A DNA stretch of 64,000 nt from Mesostigma viride (taxonomy: Eukaryota > Streptophyta > Mesostigmatophyceae > Mesostigmatales > Mesostigmataceae), in NCBI GenBank assembly GCA_009746045.1, contig RPFO01001284.1, positions 1 to 64,000 on the forward strand, read 5' to 3'. A program made the translations under genes and the position numbers. The notes beneath the pieces are model-generated. The model worked only from the letters and a program-made list of their open reading frames with translations. It searched no databases and was not told where the DNA came from. Of this stretch, positions 27,043-38,195 are shown one piece after another (position 1 is the stretch's first letter; every line of letters begins with the position of its first letter).

Positions 27043-30000
27043 CTAGTGCCGTGGCTGACCCAGCGACATATTGTTCATTTGGTGCCTAAGAAGAGTATAC
27101 TGTGCCTTGGCGGAGCTATAGAGCTTGGTAAGAGCATCCGAGCAATTCTGGTCGCCTGCCACGTGCTCGGTATGGAGCGCATCAGAAAATTCCTTCACCC
27201 GGAGGAAGTCAAGGTCTCTCGTGCGAGCGTAGGGGTTCTCAATGAAGTCCACCAGCGCTTGGCTGTCGGTGCGCATGACGCGATCGATGCGTGTGGTGAG
27301 ACCGCCCAGCTTGAGGATCCAGCAGAGTAGCGCGTGGAAATACGCGAGCTCACTTGCAGCCTCGCAATACGCACGCGCCTCGGCGGTGTCCGACCCCACA
27401 TACACACGGCGGTGTAGACGTGAGAACCACGCAAAGATGGAGGATGGCGCAGATTGGTCAGCGTTTGAGATATAGCTAACAGCCGCACACCTACCACGCA
27501 TCTTGGTGAGCACCCGCGCATCCAAAGAACTGTCACAATAAGCCCCTAGCTCGATGGGCTTGTCCCAGTCAACACCCTGCAGGACCAACCCCGGTGAGGC
27601 CTGCACATACTCAGCTACAACCGGGCGGGCCAACAAGCAGAGAACATCGTCTGTCAACCGACTAAGGACAGCCAAGTCAGGGCTCGTGGTACACGCAAGC
27701 CAATTGAGTTTGCCACGCAGCGCACCACACTCAGAGGGAAGGATAGGCCCAGTGCGGGCCATGACCTCCTTGACCAGGTCGGGGACATAGCTACCCTTAG
27801 GATGCAGCAACATGACCCACTGCCCTTGCTCATCGTGATCGAGAATAGTGTCCATGCCCATGAAGGGCACGATCTTGCCCGGCTCCCTAAAGACGAGCTT
27901 GCCCACAGGGTACACTGAGTGCACGAGCGAATGGAACCACACAATCCACTCCCGTGGCCCCAGGCAGTCACAGTCATCGGCATGCACGAAAACAAACACG
28001 AGCTCCCCCTTCCAGACACCAACAAACAAGGAGGGGTCCAGGTCGCTGTACATCATGCGTGCGCGGTTAAGTAGAAGGCGCTCTAAACTCTTGCGCCACG
28101 CCCGCGGCCCGGCCACGGTCCCATCCACAGCCTTCACCAACCTCATGAACTTCTTGCCCACAATAGGTTCCCACATCTTGGGTGTCCTAACATACAGCGG
28201 TGTGGTGCCCTCCCACAATTTAGCCGTCTCATCTGAATCCCCGTTAAGGAAGGCCTTAGAAAAATCCAGCACCGCGGAGCCATGCGGCAAGCCTTTGTTG
28301 AGGCGCCCGAGATGAAAGCACACTAACAATCGCCAAGTGTCTTTATTTAAGCCCGGGGCAGTCAGGGCTGAGGAGGGCAGGTCAGAAGATCCAGAAAATT
28401 CTAGCACCACAGGTCTAGCAAACTCTACTTTCCTGTCAGTGCCGGGAACCGGCTTCATCTGGAAGGTCCATTTGAAACGAAGCAACCGGCCATCCCTTGG
28501 GACTAGGTCCACTGGCTCCACACAACCCAGTCCTAACCATCGTTCCCCTGCAGCCAGCATAGCCCCTTGGGTATTGTCTAGCCCTTCCTCGGTTGAGACG
28601 TGCCTGGCAACATCATGGAAGGACATGGGGCTTTCAGTGGCAACATCGTGGAAGCTAATCCCCAAGCTGTCAGGGGTGAGGGCTTTAGGGGTGAGAAGAT
28701 CGCGGGCAGGAGGCAATTCAGAATCCTTGTACTCTACCCCTTTCATGGCAGCCACCATAGGCAATGAGAGACCCCGAGCAGCGACATCGAGGGAAAAATT
28801 ATTCAATCGCATGCAGCCAAACCCCGCTCGGGACAGCTGTGTGCTGCTCACTGTAACCCCGGGTAGCGTCAAGAACGGCTGTCCTAATAAGGCGGGCCCA
28901 TCATACCCCTCTACCACACACATGGGCGTGTCTGCGCCGAGGATGGTTAAGGGAAATTCCCCCAGGACCTTGTAGGACCCTGACCTAGCAAAATCAGTGA
29001 CCTGAGTCCAATGAGAGGGCAGCAAAGGAAAGTCTACACAGTTGGCCCCGATAATAGAGACCTGGGCCTGGGTATCAATGAGGAGCCCACAATTCAGCGC
29101 CCTAGAGGTTAACAAGGAAGAGATGACTGCAGTGCTCGGGCCCAGCTGAGGGGGTACGCCTGCAGTCTGTGGTGGGCGGCGAAGGGAGCCTAACCCCATG
29201 TTATTGTCCCGGCGCAGCCCTAGAACAATCTTGCTGAGCAACCCACCACCCCGGCGAGGCTGACTAACGGCAGCCGGACCCTGGCTAACGGCAGGGGTAA
29301 TGCCCTCCCTACTACCCTCGCGCAGGTCAGCAGGGGGCTCGCGAGCTAAGCTCTGCACATCTGCAGCAAGTGCCACCAGATCACCGTCCTCCTCAACATG
29401 CTCATCGTCCTCTACCTCCCGAGCTTCGGCAGACATTTGCATAGGGTCAGAGGCAGGCATGGGTAAAAGAGGGGCAATCACGTCACCTGGTGGAGGCCGC
29501 AAGAAGTTGTCCGCGTCCTCGTAGTAGTGCAGAAGGCGCTCCCACGCACTTGTGTTCGGTTGATAGTGCTTGAGCTTGCTCCACGGGATGTGGTATTGCT
29601 TGTCCTGCAAGGAAACAACGGCCTTGCGCACACTCCCATCCACGGACACTACCGTGGCTGGACCATTCCACTGTCCCCTCTTTCCAAAGGGGCCCTCTTT
29701 ATGCACCCAACCAGGTCTCCTACACTATAGGCGGTAACCGGCCTACGTGTATCCCTTCGTACCAGGTTGGCAAATCTACCCTGCAAATGGCGTGCCCACT
29801 CCTCTTCTATCTCTGGTGGGTAGTGGCCGTGCTGCAATCCCTCAGCTGTTATCACCACATTGCGAGAAGGAATGGACAACAACACACGCCGATTAAGGCA
29901 TGCACAAATCCGCAACGCCCACATGAGGCGGGCTGCGTATGCTGAAAGGGATGCATCACCTTGTCTCCGTGCAGCTTGCTTGAATTCTTGCACGGCACGC

Positions 30001-30610
30001 TCCACTATACCCTGACCAGTGTGGTCCTCACGCCCAACTGTCTTGAGGCATTCAAATCCAGGCTGGCCCTCTAGACACGCGAACTGCCTGTCCATCTGTA
30101 TTGACTCGAGTGGTGAGAAAAAGGACGAAGAGACATCAATGGCTTCTGCCAGGTCGGCGGCTTCCATATGACGCAAAGGAACTACAGCTACGTTGTGAGC
30201 ATATCTATCTATTGCAATAAAGTATGGCATGTGTGCCCAGAACAGCACATCACCTACGATTTCCCCTTTCTCGCAGGTGGATGCTTTACATGGTGGCGAG
30301 GAGGCTTGGGGCCCGACGATTGACATTGTGGACAATTTTCGTAACACTCACGACATGCTTCCAGCATTGGCGCCCCACCAAAAGCCCTAGCAAACTTGTA
30401 AGCGTTTGTTCCATGGCCAAAGAAGATGTGAAACCGAGACGCACAGGCATACTTGAAAATTGGATCTGTATTGATCAAGTTTGATATTGCCTTAACATCC
30501 GCAGCATCGGCCATAAAACTGCCTACATCGTCTACTGCCAGGAGCCTCCTATGCTCCATAGCGCTGTCCTGCCCTGGGGCCTTCAGTTTTCCTGAGCATT
30601 GCGCACCCAC
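27043..30610 (-). CDS. Pol of element R, in three overlapping frames
   Basis: 30610-30254 carries the pre-integrase zinc region (HIFFGHGTNAYK ... CRECYENCPQC). 30347-29649 is the integrase core (GDVLFWAHMPYF, IQMDRQF, GQGIVERAVQEF). 29706-27043 holds an integrase C-terminal SH3-like part, then the retropepsin-like LLIDTQAQVSIIG ... GPALLGQPFL. RT follows (VLDFSKAFLNGD; VFVHADDCDCLG) and RNase H (ELGAYCDSSLDAR ... CSDALTKLYS). As in F, the protease-like domain follows integrase and the RT box is H-x-D-D. The first frame overlaps gag by ~28 bases in the -1 phase. The two later frame changes look like indels. Confidence 0.82.
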
Positions 30611-31539
30611 GTGAACCGCTGGCGCCTAATAGGCCCAGCCTTGCCAACATTGTCCGCCTGGTTGGCAGCAGTCCGCGACTTGCAAAACCGGGCCTTGTGC
30701 CCTGGCTTATGGCACTTGCCACACAGGTTCGTCCCCAACGGGAAAGCCTTGTTGGCCTTGCAGGTCTCGCGGGTGTGACCAGTCCCCTGGCAGCGAGGAC
30801 ACTTCAGGCGCCCGTCACCGGCGCCAAAAACGGCCCTGATGGCAGGGCCATCGGCATTGACTGCTGGCGTCGGCTTCACGGCACCCTTGCCGGCCAGCTC
30901 CTGAGCAGCGCCACCGAGCGCCATGATCTCGCGGATGCAGGCGAAAGCAGCAGCCTTGCTCGCCAGCTTCTCCTTGGTCAGGACGGACGCCAGACTCTGC
31001 ACGGTGCTTTCTGACATAGCACCGCTGCCAAGGGCCTTGCCCAAGAACAGGACCACCGAAAAATCATCAGCAAATTTTAGATTGGTTTCTTCGAGCATCC
31101 GCTCGAAGGCCAGCGTGGCCTTGGCAGTGTCACCGGACACTTCGAACGTCAGAATCTGCATGACGTCCTTGATGGACTTCACCAGCCCTGTCGGCGCGAG
31201 AAGCTCAGTGAGCCGCTCAAGGAACTGATTCCAGTCCCATGCCTTCTCCTGGGCGATCCGAATCAGGTCCCGCACCGCCTGCGGCCCTTTGCTGGCCAGT
31301 GGAGCCCCCCGCAAGATCCGAAAAATCTGCGCGGGAGTCTTCACTACCGTGCGGACTTTCTCCTCCCAGGCCTTGATTGCCCAGACAAAGTCACGGTTTT
31401 CCTTGTCCGTAGCCTTGTCGGCCAACGGCTCTGGCAGCATGCGAACCACCAGTTCGTGCTGTCGCAGCTCCTTGTAAGCATCGGCACCATCGCCAGTCAA
31501 CTGAATGGCGTCCGTGTCGGAACGGGAACCGCGAGCCAT
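30583..31539 (-). CDS. Gag of element R
   Basis: The start is taken at ATG 31539 (MARGSRSDTDAIQL), 25 bases inside the LTR boundary. ~318 residues with a helical capsid region (WAIKAWEEKVRTVV; FLERLTELLAPTGLVKSI) and two CCHC knuckles, CPRCQGTGHTRETC and CGKCHKPGHKARFC. It overlaps pol at its 3' end in a different frame. A GGAAAAC run lies near the overlap, but it is not a canonical slippery heptamer. Confidence 0.82.
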   Translation of the reverse strand: MARGSRSDTDAIQLTGDGADAYKELRQHELVVRMLPEPLADKATDKENRDFVWAIKAWEEKVRTVVKTPAQIFRILRGAPLASKGPQAVRDLIRIAQEKAWDWNQFLERLTELLAPTGLVKSIKDVMQILTFEVSGDTAKATLAFERMLEETNLKFADDFSVVLFLGKALGSGAMSESTVQSLASVLTKEKLASKAAAFACIREIMALGGAAQELAGKGAVKPTPAVNADGPAIRAVFGAGDGRLKCPRCQGTGHTRETCKANKAFPLGTNLCGKCHKPGHKARFCKSRTAANQADNVGKAGPIRRQRFTWVRNAQEN

Positions 31540-31563
31540 TGTAAATAGCAGCTTTTGAGTACG

Positions 31564-32064
31564 AGTTGAGATTGAGAATGATGCTTGCAAGAATGCGGCA
31601 CTAGGTGCCTGGGTTTATTATCAATTTATATGGTTACAAGTCATGTGTGCAACCCCAAGATTGCGATAGGCCTTATCGTCATTGCACCAATCACATTTCA
31701 TGTGCATTAGCGATTTCCAAGAGGCACACTGAACTAGCGTTACGCCAGCGTTGCACAATGCTTCTAGACGCTTCTAGAACCATTTACAAATATCCATTAG
31801 CAGGGAATATTGCCGTATTCGTCTGCCCGCTGAAGGGGTGTTTTATCTCATCAATCCTTGGCACGACTTCAACAGCCTGACCGACAGTCAGTGCTCAACA
31901 GTCAGCGCGACCACTAGTTATAATGCATCAGCTTGGCTATACTGCCACCATGGTCATGTACACAAGCTGTGTGCAGCAATTGTGAGTATTGTTTCACAGA
32001 TTTACATTCCATTATGCATGCACCAGTTTATACACGCATTTCGGTCAAGCAACAGATTGCAACT
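31564..32064 (-). repeat. LTR of element R (5' in its own orientation)
   Basis: See 26325-26825. The right target duplication CCTTC follows at 32065. Confidence 0.88.
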
Positions 32065-32215
32065 CCTTCTTAAGGAGTTGTCCTCCTTGGCCAATATTGA
32101 GCATATCCCTGGGGTTGACAATCCTGCTGATGCTTTGACCAAGCTAGTGCAGAAGGCAGCAGTGCAATACAAGGTTCTTCAGTCTCTGATGGACCCATCT
32201 CAGCAAGCTGTCTAA
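32065..32215 (+). CDS. Pol of element F, C-terminal end
   Basis: Resumes after the CCTTC target duplication: LLKELSSLANIEHIPG, then NPADALTKLVQ, the closing copia RNase H segment, ending at 32215. The same end is seen uninterrupted in G at 34834. Confidence 0.88.
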
Positions 32216-33168
32216 GCTGGTGCCTGGTTATAGGGCATTGGAGAGCAGATTGTGTGGTAGTGTCAGCATTGTGACTGGCATAATACCTGTATTTTAGTAT
32301 GTACTAAGGCTCATGGACCATGGTACACTCACTCTGATTTTAATCAGGATACAGCCAGGTTTTGGCTGGGGTTCATGCTGTTGACTACACAAGGTTGACA
32401 GGTCCATTACAGACCATGTATTCTATTCTAAAAGAAATGTATATTTGTACATACTTCTCACAATGGTCTGGGAACCTTTATTCTGGGGTTTATAGGGCGG
32501 GGTTCGATTCCCTGGTATTATGTTTCTACAAGCTGGCCTGTTCAGGTGTTTGCCTGTTCAGACTTCCCTAGTTCCCCAGGGCAGGATTTAATTGTTGACT
32601 ATGTGTTTCATTTTGTCATTTGTTTGCTGTGGCAGTTTACCATCTGGCAAGTAGACGGGCGCCGTAAGACGGGCGCCAATAGACCCCTGTTGAGAGAATG
32701 ACAGGCAAACTATTGTAATACGCCTTACTTTGTCAAGTGGTATTTTAATTGTCATGGATTTATTGTACTTATATTGAATATGTACTGGGTTTTATGGGAT
32801 TAGTATCTGGGATTAATGTAACTCACCGCCAGAAGGTCATTGTACTGGAGGCTCTACCGAGGTGATGGGATTAATTCCTGGAGAAGACCTCATAGAATTT
32901 TAAACCTGTATGTATTTAATTTTGTGTGCTTCTAATATCTGGTGGTACTCTGTAATGCCACTTCCATAGGTTTTTATCCATTTCTCATGGAATGGTTTTC
33001 CCTGTGGCAGATCTGTTTCTTTTCCAGTTCCTTAAAAGAAAGGGCTGGGGGAATGGCAATGGCCATTAAAGACATCTGTTCAAGCTTCAAGCTGGAGTGA
33101 AGGACATTTCAAGCTACTTCAAGGGTCCCTGGCAGGGGATGTGATCCCTAAAGAAAAGAAGGGATTGG
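32216..33168 (+). other. 3' internal non-coding region of element F
   Basis: About 950 bases between the pol stop and the 3' LTR, without a convincing frame. It ends in a polypurine tract (AAAGAAAAGAAGGGATTGG) at 33150-33168, as needed for plus-strand priming. The same region recurs in G (34835-35786). Confidence 0.75.
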
Positions 33169-33785
33169 AGTTAACGTAAAGGATTTACGTTAGATGGATA
33201 GAGATTGTTACGCTCTTTCCAACGGCACCTTGAACGCCTCATTTGGTTAAGGAACGTAAAAGTTATGACGTTTCCTAGGCTGTGCCGACAGTACCCGGCG
33301 CGCCACTGTGGGCGCGTACGGACACAGGATGTACAAGTGTCACTTTGATAGTCCGCAGGACGTTGACAGGACTTGTACAGGACTTGATGGTCAATTGATA
33401 GGTAGGCGCACTGTAGCGCGCCAGGACCTATGAGACAATTGATGCTGACTAGTGTACGGATAGGTCCACAGGACTAGCCGTATGGACAATTGATAGATCT
33501 GCGCGCCAAAGGCGTGCCAGAGTCTGTGTAATCAATTGATTGACAGTTCAGCTGTGACAGTGCAGCTGAATACTTGGACGCGTCCCTAGCAAGCTATATG
33601 AGTGACTTGGTCACACCGGGACGCTAGTTCTTGCGTGCACGTTCTCTTGGCACTGCGACTCTGTCGCCTGTGCTGCGTGCAGTCTTGGAAGTGACGTGAC
33701 TTACGTCTGTGTTTCCTGATTATTAATAAAGGCAACTTCCTGCAAGAACCATGGCGGAATTCGTGGCATTCTTACCCTCACAACT
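33169..33785 (+). repeat. 3' LTR of element F
   Basis: 617 bases, AGTTAACG...CACAACT, followed by target duplication GCCTG at 33786-33790. Confidence 0.9.
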
Positions 33786-33790
33786 GCCTG

Positions 33791-34834
33791 AGGTCAAGTC
33801 CAATAATCTGGAGGGAGACTTTAAACCGTTTCCTGAAGGAGCATTGCAACTTGAAGGTCTCTCCTGTAGACCCCTGTCTGTTTCTGGGGCAATGGGAAGG
33901 CTTACCAGTGTATGCTTCGCTGCACGGGGATGACCTACATCTGATAGCTCCCACGTCGTGGCTTAAGGAGCTGATCTCCATCATTAAGTCCAAGTTTCCT
34001 CTGGGTAGGGAGCAATGGCAGGTGGAGAATGAGCCTCTGCTGTTTGTGGGCATGGAGGCCACACTGGTGAAGAAGAGGGGGGAGTGGTGTATGCTGCTGG
34101 TGGGGGGCAATGATTATCAAGAGACCCTCATTAGCAAGCTTCCTCCAACCATCACACAGGCACTGTGTCCTATGGTGAGGGGCATGGTTGCTTGGGTGGC
34201 AGGCATTTCCAGGCCAGACCTTATGGTCATAGCCAGGTTGCCTGATGACATGCTGACAGAGCTAGGGTCTGCCAAGGTGGCTGATCAGGTCAGGGCTTCG
34301 TCTGGCATTCTGTTGTCTGCAGTGGATTTATCACAACCCATTTGCATGGAGCTGTATGTGGATAGCTCAATGGACAGCAGGCAGGTCTCCAAGGTCAGGG
34401 GCAGGGCTGCAGGGCTCTTTGTGCTCAGACAGGAAGGCCTGGGGAGTTTGGTGAGCTGGTTTAGTCGCCTGCACAAACGGGTGGCTGTCAGCAGTGATGT
34501 GGCAGAATGCAGGGCTATTTGTGAAGGCATTCACACAAGCCTTTATCTGAAGGAGTTGCTTCATCAGATGACTTCTAACACTCCTTGGCCACTTCAGGTT
34601 ACCACTCTTCTAAAAACGGACTCCATGGGGATGGTGCAGTTTGTGCACAGGCAGATGGCCAGAAGTAGGGACTTGGATTATCTCCTTCTAAAGGAGTTGT
34701 CCTCCTTGGCCAATATTGAGCATATCCCTGGGGTTGACAATCCTGCTGATGCTTTGACCAAGCTAGTGCAGAAGGCAGCAGTGCAATACAAGGTTCTTCA
34801 GTCTCTGATGGACCCATCTCAGCAAGCTGTCTAA
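33791..34834 (+). pseudogene. Pol of element G, second half (RT end, RNase H)
   Basis: Continues exactly where 20205 breaks off. A small indel near 33822 disturbs the frame; from ~33851 it is open through GDDLHLIAP and ELYVDSSMDSR to ADALTKLVQ and stops at 34834. This uninterrupted copy shows what F's RNase H looked like before R inserted. Confidence 0.85.
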
Positions 34835-35786
34835 GCTGGTGCCTGGTTATAGGGCATTGGAGAGCAGATTGTGTGGTAGTGTCAGCATTGTGACTGGCAT
34901 AATACCTGTATTTTAGTCTGTACTAAGGCTCATGGACCATGGTACACTCACTCTGATTTTAATCAGGATACAGCCAGGTTTTGGCTGGGGTTCATGCTGT
35001 TGACTACACAAGGTTGACAGGTCCATTGCAGACCATGTATGCTATTTTAAAGGAAATGTATGTTTGTACATACTTCTCACAATGGTCTGGGAACCTTTAT
35101 TCTGGGGTTTATAGGGCGGGGTTCGATTCCCTGGTATTATGTTTCTACAAGCTGGCCTGCTCAGGTGTTTTTACCTGTTCAGACTTCCCTAGTTCCCCAG
35201 GGCAGGATTTAATTGTTGCCTATGTGTTTCATTTTGTCATTTGTTTGCTGTGGCAATTTATCATCTGACAAGTAGACGGGCGCCGTAAGACGGGCGCCAA
35301 TAGACACCTGTTGAGAGAATGACGGGGAAACTATTGTAATACGCCTTACTTTGTCAAGTGGTATTTTAATTGTCATGGATTTATTATACTTATATTGAAT
35401 ATGTACTGGGTTTTATGGGATTAGTATCTGGGATTAATGTAACTCACCGCCAGAAGGTCATTGTACTGGAGGCTCTACCGAGGTGATGGGATTAATTCCT
35501 GGAGAAGACCTCATAGAATTAACCTGTATGTATTTAATTTTGTGTGTTTCTAATATCTGGTGGTACTCTGTAATGCCACTTCCATAGGTTTTTATCCATT
35601 TCTCATGGAATGGTTTTCCCTGTGGCAGATCTGTTTCTTTTCCAGTTCCTTAAAAGAAAGGGCTGGGGGAATGGCATTGGCCATTAAAGACATCTGTTCA
35701 AGCTTCAAGCTGGAGTGAAGGACATTTCAAGCTACTTCAAGGGTCCCTGGCAGGGGATGTGATCCCTAAAGAAAAGAAGGGATTGG
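34835..35786 (+). other. 3' internal non-coding region of element G
   Basis: Close copy of 32216-33168, ending in the same polypurine tract. No gene. Confidence 0.75.
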
Positions 35787-36402
35787 AGTTAACGTAAAGG
35801 ATTTACGTTAGGTGGATAGAGATTGTTACGCTCTTTCCAACGGCACCTTAAACGCCTCATTTGGATACGGGACGTAAAAGTTATGACGTTTCCTAGGCTG
35901 TGCCGACAGTACCCGGCGCGCCACTGTGGGCGCGTACGGACACAGGATGTACAAGTGTCACTTTGATAGTCCGCAGGACGTTGACAGGACTTGTACAGGA
36001 CTTGATGGTCAATTGATAGGTAGGGGCGCTGTAGCGCGCCAGGACCTATGAGACAATTGATGCTGAGTAGTGTACGGATAGGTCCACAGGACTAGCCGTA
36101 TGGACAATTGATAGATCTGCGCGCCAAAGGCGTGCCAGAGTCCGTGTAATCAATTGATTGACAGTTCAGCTGTGACAGTACAGCTGAATACTTGGACGCG
36201 TCCCTAGCAAGCTATATGTGTGACTTGGTCGCACCGGGACGCTAGCTCTTGCGTGCACGCTCTCTTGGCACAACGACCCTGTCGTCTGTGCTACGTGCAG
36301 TCTCGGACTTGACGTGACTTACGTCCGTGTTTGCTTATTATAATAAAGGCAACTTTCCTGCAAGAGCCATGGATTCCCTCGGTGGTAAATTCTCACTCAA
36401 CT
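35787..36402 (+). repeat. 3' LTR of element G
   Basis: Starts AGTTAACG and ends CTCACTCAACT. It is clearly more diverged from the F LTRs than those are from each other, notably in its last ~60 bases. Confidence 0.85.
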
Positions 36403-37639
36403 GGAGGACCTGCACGACGAGGGTGTATTCATATAATAATGTCGGTTGTACTAATAATACCAAAGACATGAACTGCTGATGAATGCCTCTTTGATACCAA
36501 AGACAGAACTGCTGTGCTTCTTCAAAGAGGTGAAACTTCTTATACCTAATCACGTAAACGGAGGGGTTATTAATCACAGTACGTGCATCAACCCAAGCAA
36601 GGAAAATACTATACCATGAGGAAGTGATGTCTGCGTAGTATTTTGCACGGCGATTATCATAATCAACTTTACAATAGTCTGTAACTAGGCTAAAGTTGCC
36701 ATTCTGCAGAGGGACTAGCAAAACACTGGTAAGGGTGACAAGGGCAGGAGCCACACACGTGGTAAGGTAATGAGGGACAAGAACAACGTCAGGGAGTTTC
36801 CACCTAGAATACTGTTCCCAAGAGGCCGTCTGCTGAGTGAGGACCATCAGAAAGGTGAAAAACTGCTGAGGAGTGGAACTGGTATCTAACTTAGGCACAC
36901 TAGCAAAGGTGGGAAGGAGAGGGGGCTTAGATGCACGAGAAGGATCAGTTTTATCCATAGGCCCACTCTTTTCCACAGGCACATACTCAGGCAGTAACCA
37001 ATAATGAGGAGCAGGATTTAGGAAGAGGACGTGAGGGCACCACAGAGTCAGGTTGGTGACCCGAGGTGTGAGGAAGAGTATAGGCTTCTCTCATTGTGGA
37101 ATAGGAAAAATGATCATAGTTTTTATCATGGAGAGGCATGGTGCTAAAATCCTGATTAATATCTAATTCTGCTACACGCCACGGGAATTGGGCTGCTTCA
37201 TAGGCCGTATCAGGGTATGCCCAGGAAGCAGGAGGATGTGTAGGAAGGGCAGTAGGATACCCTGGCAGTAGGGCCCACAGGAGCGAGTCTGACTACGTAC
37301 ACCACGAGGGGCTGACACCTGAGGAGCCTGAGAGGGTACAGACACAGAGGGATTCCCAGCATTACCAGGAGGAATAGCAGAGGATGGGGCAGTAGCCCTA
37401 GTATGCGCCTCAAACGTAGGAGGAGGAATAATAGGTGAACGGTGAAAGGACGGAGTAGAGGGAGTACTGTCAGAACGTACACTCTGAGACGGAGGAGTCA
37501 AGTGATGGACAGTGTCCAAGGAATCACGTCTATTACCCATAGCCAATTGAGGAGTACCAGAATTTACACCAGGAGTAACACCTGAGGAACGTTGGTTAAT
37601 GGGAGACATACCCCCACCAAGAGACGTTTGAGAGGACAT
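36403..37639 (-). pseudogene. Interrupted proline-rich protein X (possibly gag-like)
   Basis: A minus-strand coding sequence starts at 37639 (MSSQTSLGGGMSPINQ). Ser/Pro-rich for ~130 residues, it shifts frame near 37260 (YPTALPTHPPASWAY ... FPWRVAELDINQDF) and again near 37040. It then reads through KPPLLPTFASVPKLDTSS and a helical region (FFTFLMVLTQQTASWEQY; YYADITSSWYSIFLAWVD). The LTR of element G cuts it at 36402, so the last residues are LTR-derived. The start-to-body plan, a Pro-rich head and a helical core, is compatible with a retrotransposon gag or a gene of the host. No family recognised. Confidence 0.4.
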
Positions 37640-37920
37640 GTTTGAGGTGCAAAGGAAAGAAATACACTGCCAGGACGAGGAAAGGTTGAAAATCTGAACA
37701 AGGATAAGATAAAAATCTGGTCAAGGACAAAATAAAAATCTGACCAAAACTAAAATAAAATCAGATCAAGGATAAAAGAAAATCAGGTCAAAAAGAAAAT
37801 AAATTCAGGTCAAATGGGGCATGACCAAAAAAAAAACAAAGGGAAGTGGCATCCACTTTAGCAAGGAAAAAGGAAAGAACATTCTAAAATCTGATCAAGG
37901 ATAAAATAAAAAGGAAACAA
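37640..37920. repeat. A-rich short repeats
   Basis: Imperfect repeats of ~25 bases around AAAATCTGATCAAGGATAAA. The PAT-like element at 37921 is inserted within them; no target duplication is apparent. Confidence 0.5.
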
Positions 37921-38127
37921 TTGGTGAGCTATGCTCATTTTATCTATGACTAACCTGCTGAGCGGAGAATGCAACGCCGTATAGCACCAAAAGAAAAAAT
38001 AATTTTAGAAAAAATATTTTTTGTGCTGGCACCCGTACCCCAGCCACCCAGGTAGGGGTTGGCTGGAGAGGTGGTTGCTATAAAAGGTGGGCTTCCATTC
38101 TAGGGAAGCAGGTTGTTTCTTTTGCCT
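37921..38127 (+). repeat. Split direct repeat A1 of element 1
   Basis: Matches A2 at 42818-43028, which has an extra CTAG near its end. It contains a TATAAAAGG box (~38080), a likely promoter. Confidence 0.85.
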
Positions 38128-38195
38128 GAGAACCTCAAGTGACCACATCACAAAAAACAAAACGCAATATAACACATCAAGCATTATAACCCACC

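Larger units (their letters stand above)
26325..32064 (-). mobile_element. Copia-type retrotransposon R, nested in F
   Basis: Two ~501-base LTRs (26325-26825 and 31564-32064) differ at very few positions. Each begins AGTTG and ends CAACT. Flanking 5-bp duplications CCTTC lie at 26320-26324 and 32065-32069. The coding strand is minus. Gag and pol differ strongly from those of F but share the same unusual domain order, so R belongs to a sister lineage. It is the youngest element of the nest. Confidence 0.9.
20206..33785 (+). mobile_element. Copia-type retrotransposon F, full length with nested insertion
   Basis: Two nearly identical 617-base LTRs (20206-20822, 33169-33785) are flanked by the target duplication GCCTG (20201-20205 and 33786-33790). 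In order, the internal part has an extra 236-residue frame, gag, and a pol of integrase, protease-like, RT and RNase H. The RNase H region is split by element R (26325-32064). The two LTRs differ at only a few positions, so the insertion is recent. Confidence 0.9.
18320..36402 (+). mobile_element. Copia-type retrotransposon G, 5'-truncated host of the nest
   Basis: Homology to element F starts abruptly near 18320 in the integrase region, so gag and 5' LTR are missing. The pol is split: 18337-20205, then element F inserted, then 33791-34834. A 3' LTR is at 35787-36402. The two pol halves join exactly at the duplicated GCCTG, showing that F inserted here. G's 3' LTR differs more from F's LTRs than those do from each other, so G is the older copy. 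G cuts an unrelated minus-strand frame at 36403. Confidence 0.85.

Noticed and set aside
30583-30620. GGAAAAC as a canonical -1 slippery site between gag and pol of R
   Set aside because: It does not fit the X-XXY-YYZ rule in the gag frame; the overlap is noted without claiming a mechanism.
29649-31590. Copia protease before integrase in element R (LLAVDDVGSFMAD)
   Set aside because: There is only faint resemblance to the DSGAS block, without the catalytic D-S/T-G and without a matching C-terminal part; left as a caveat to the domain-order claim.
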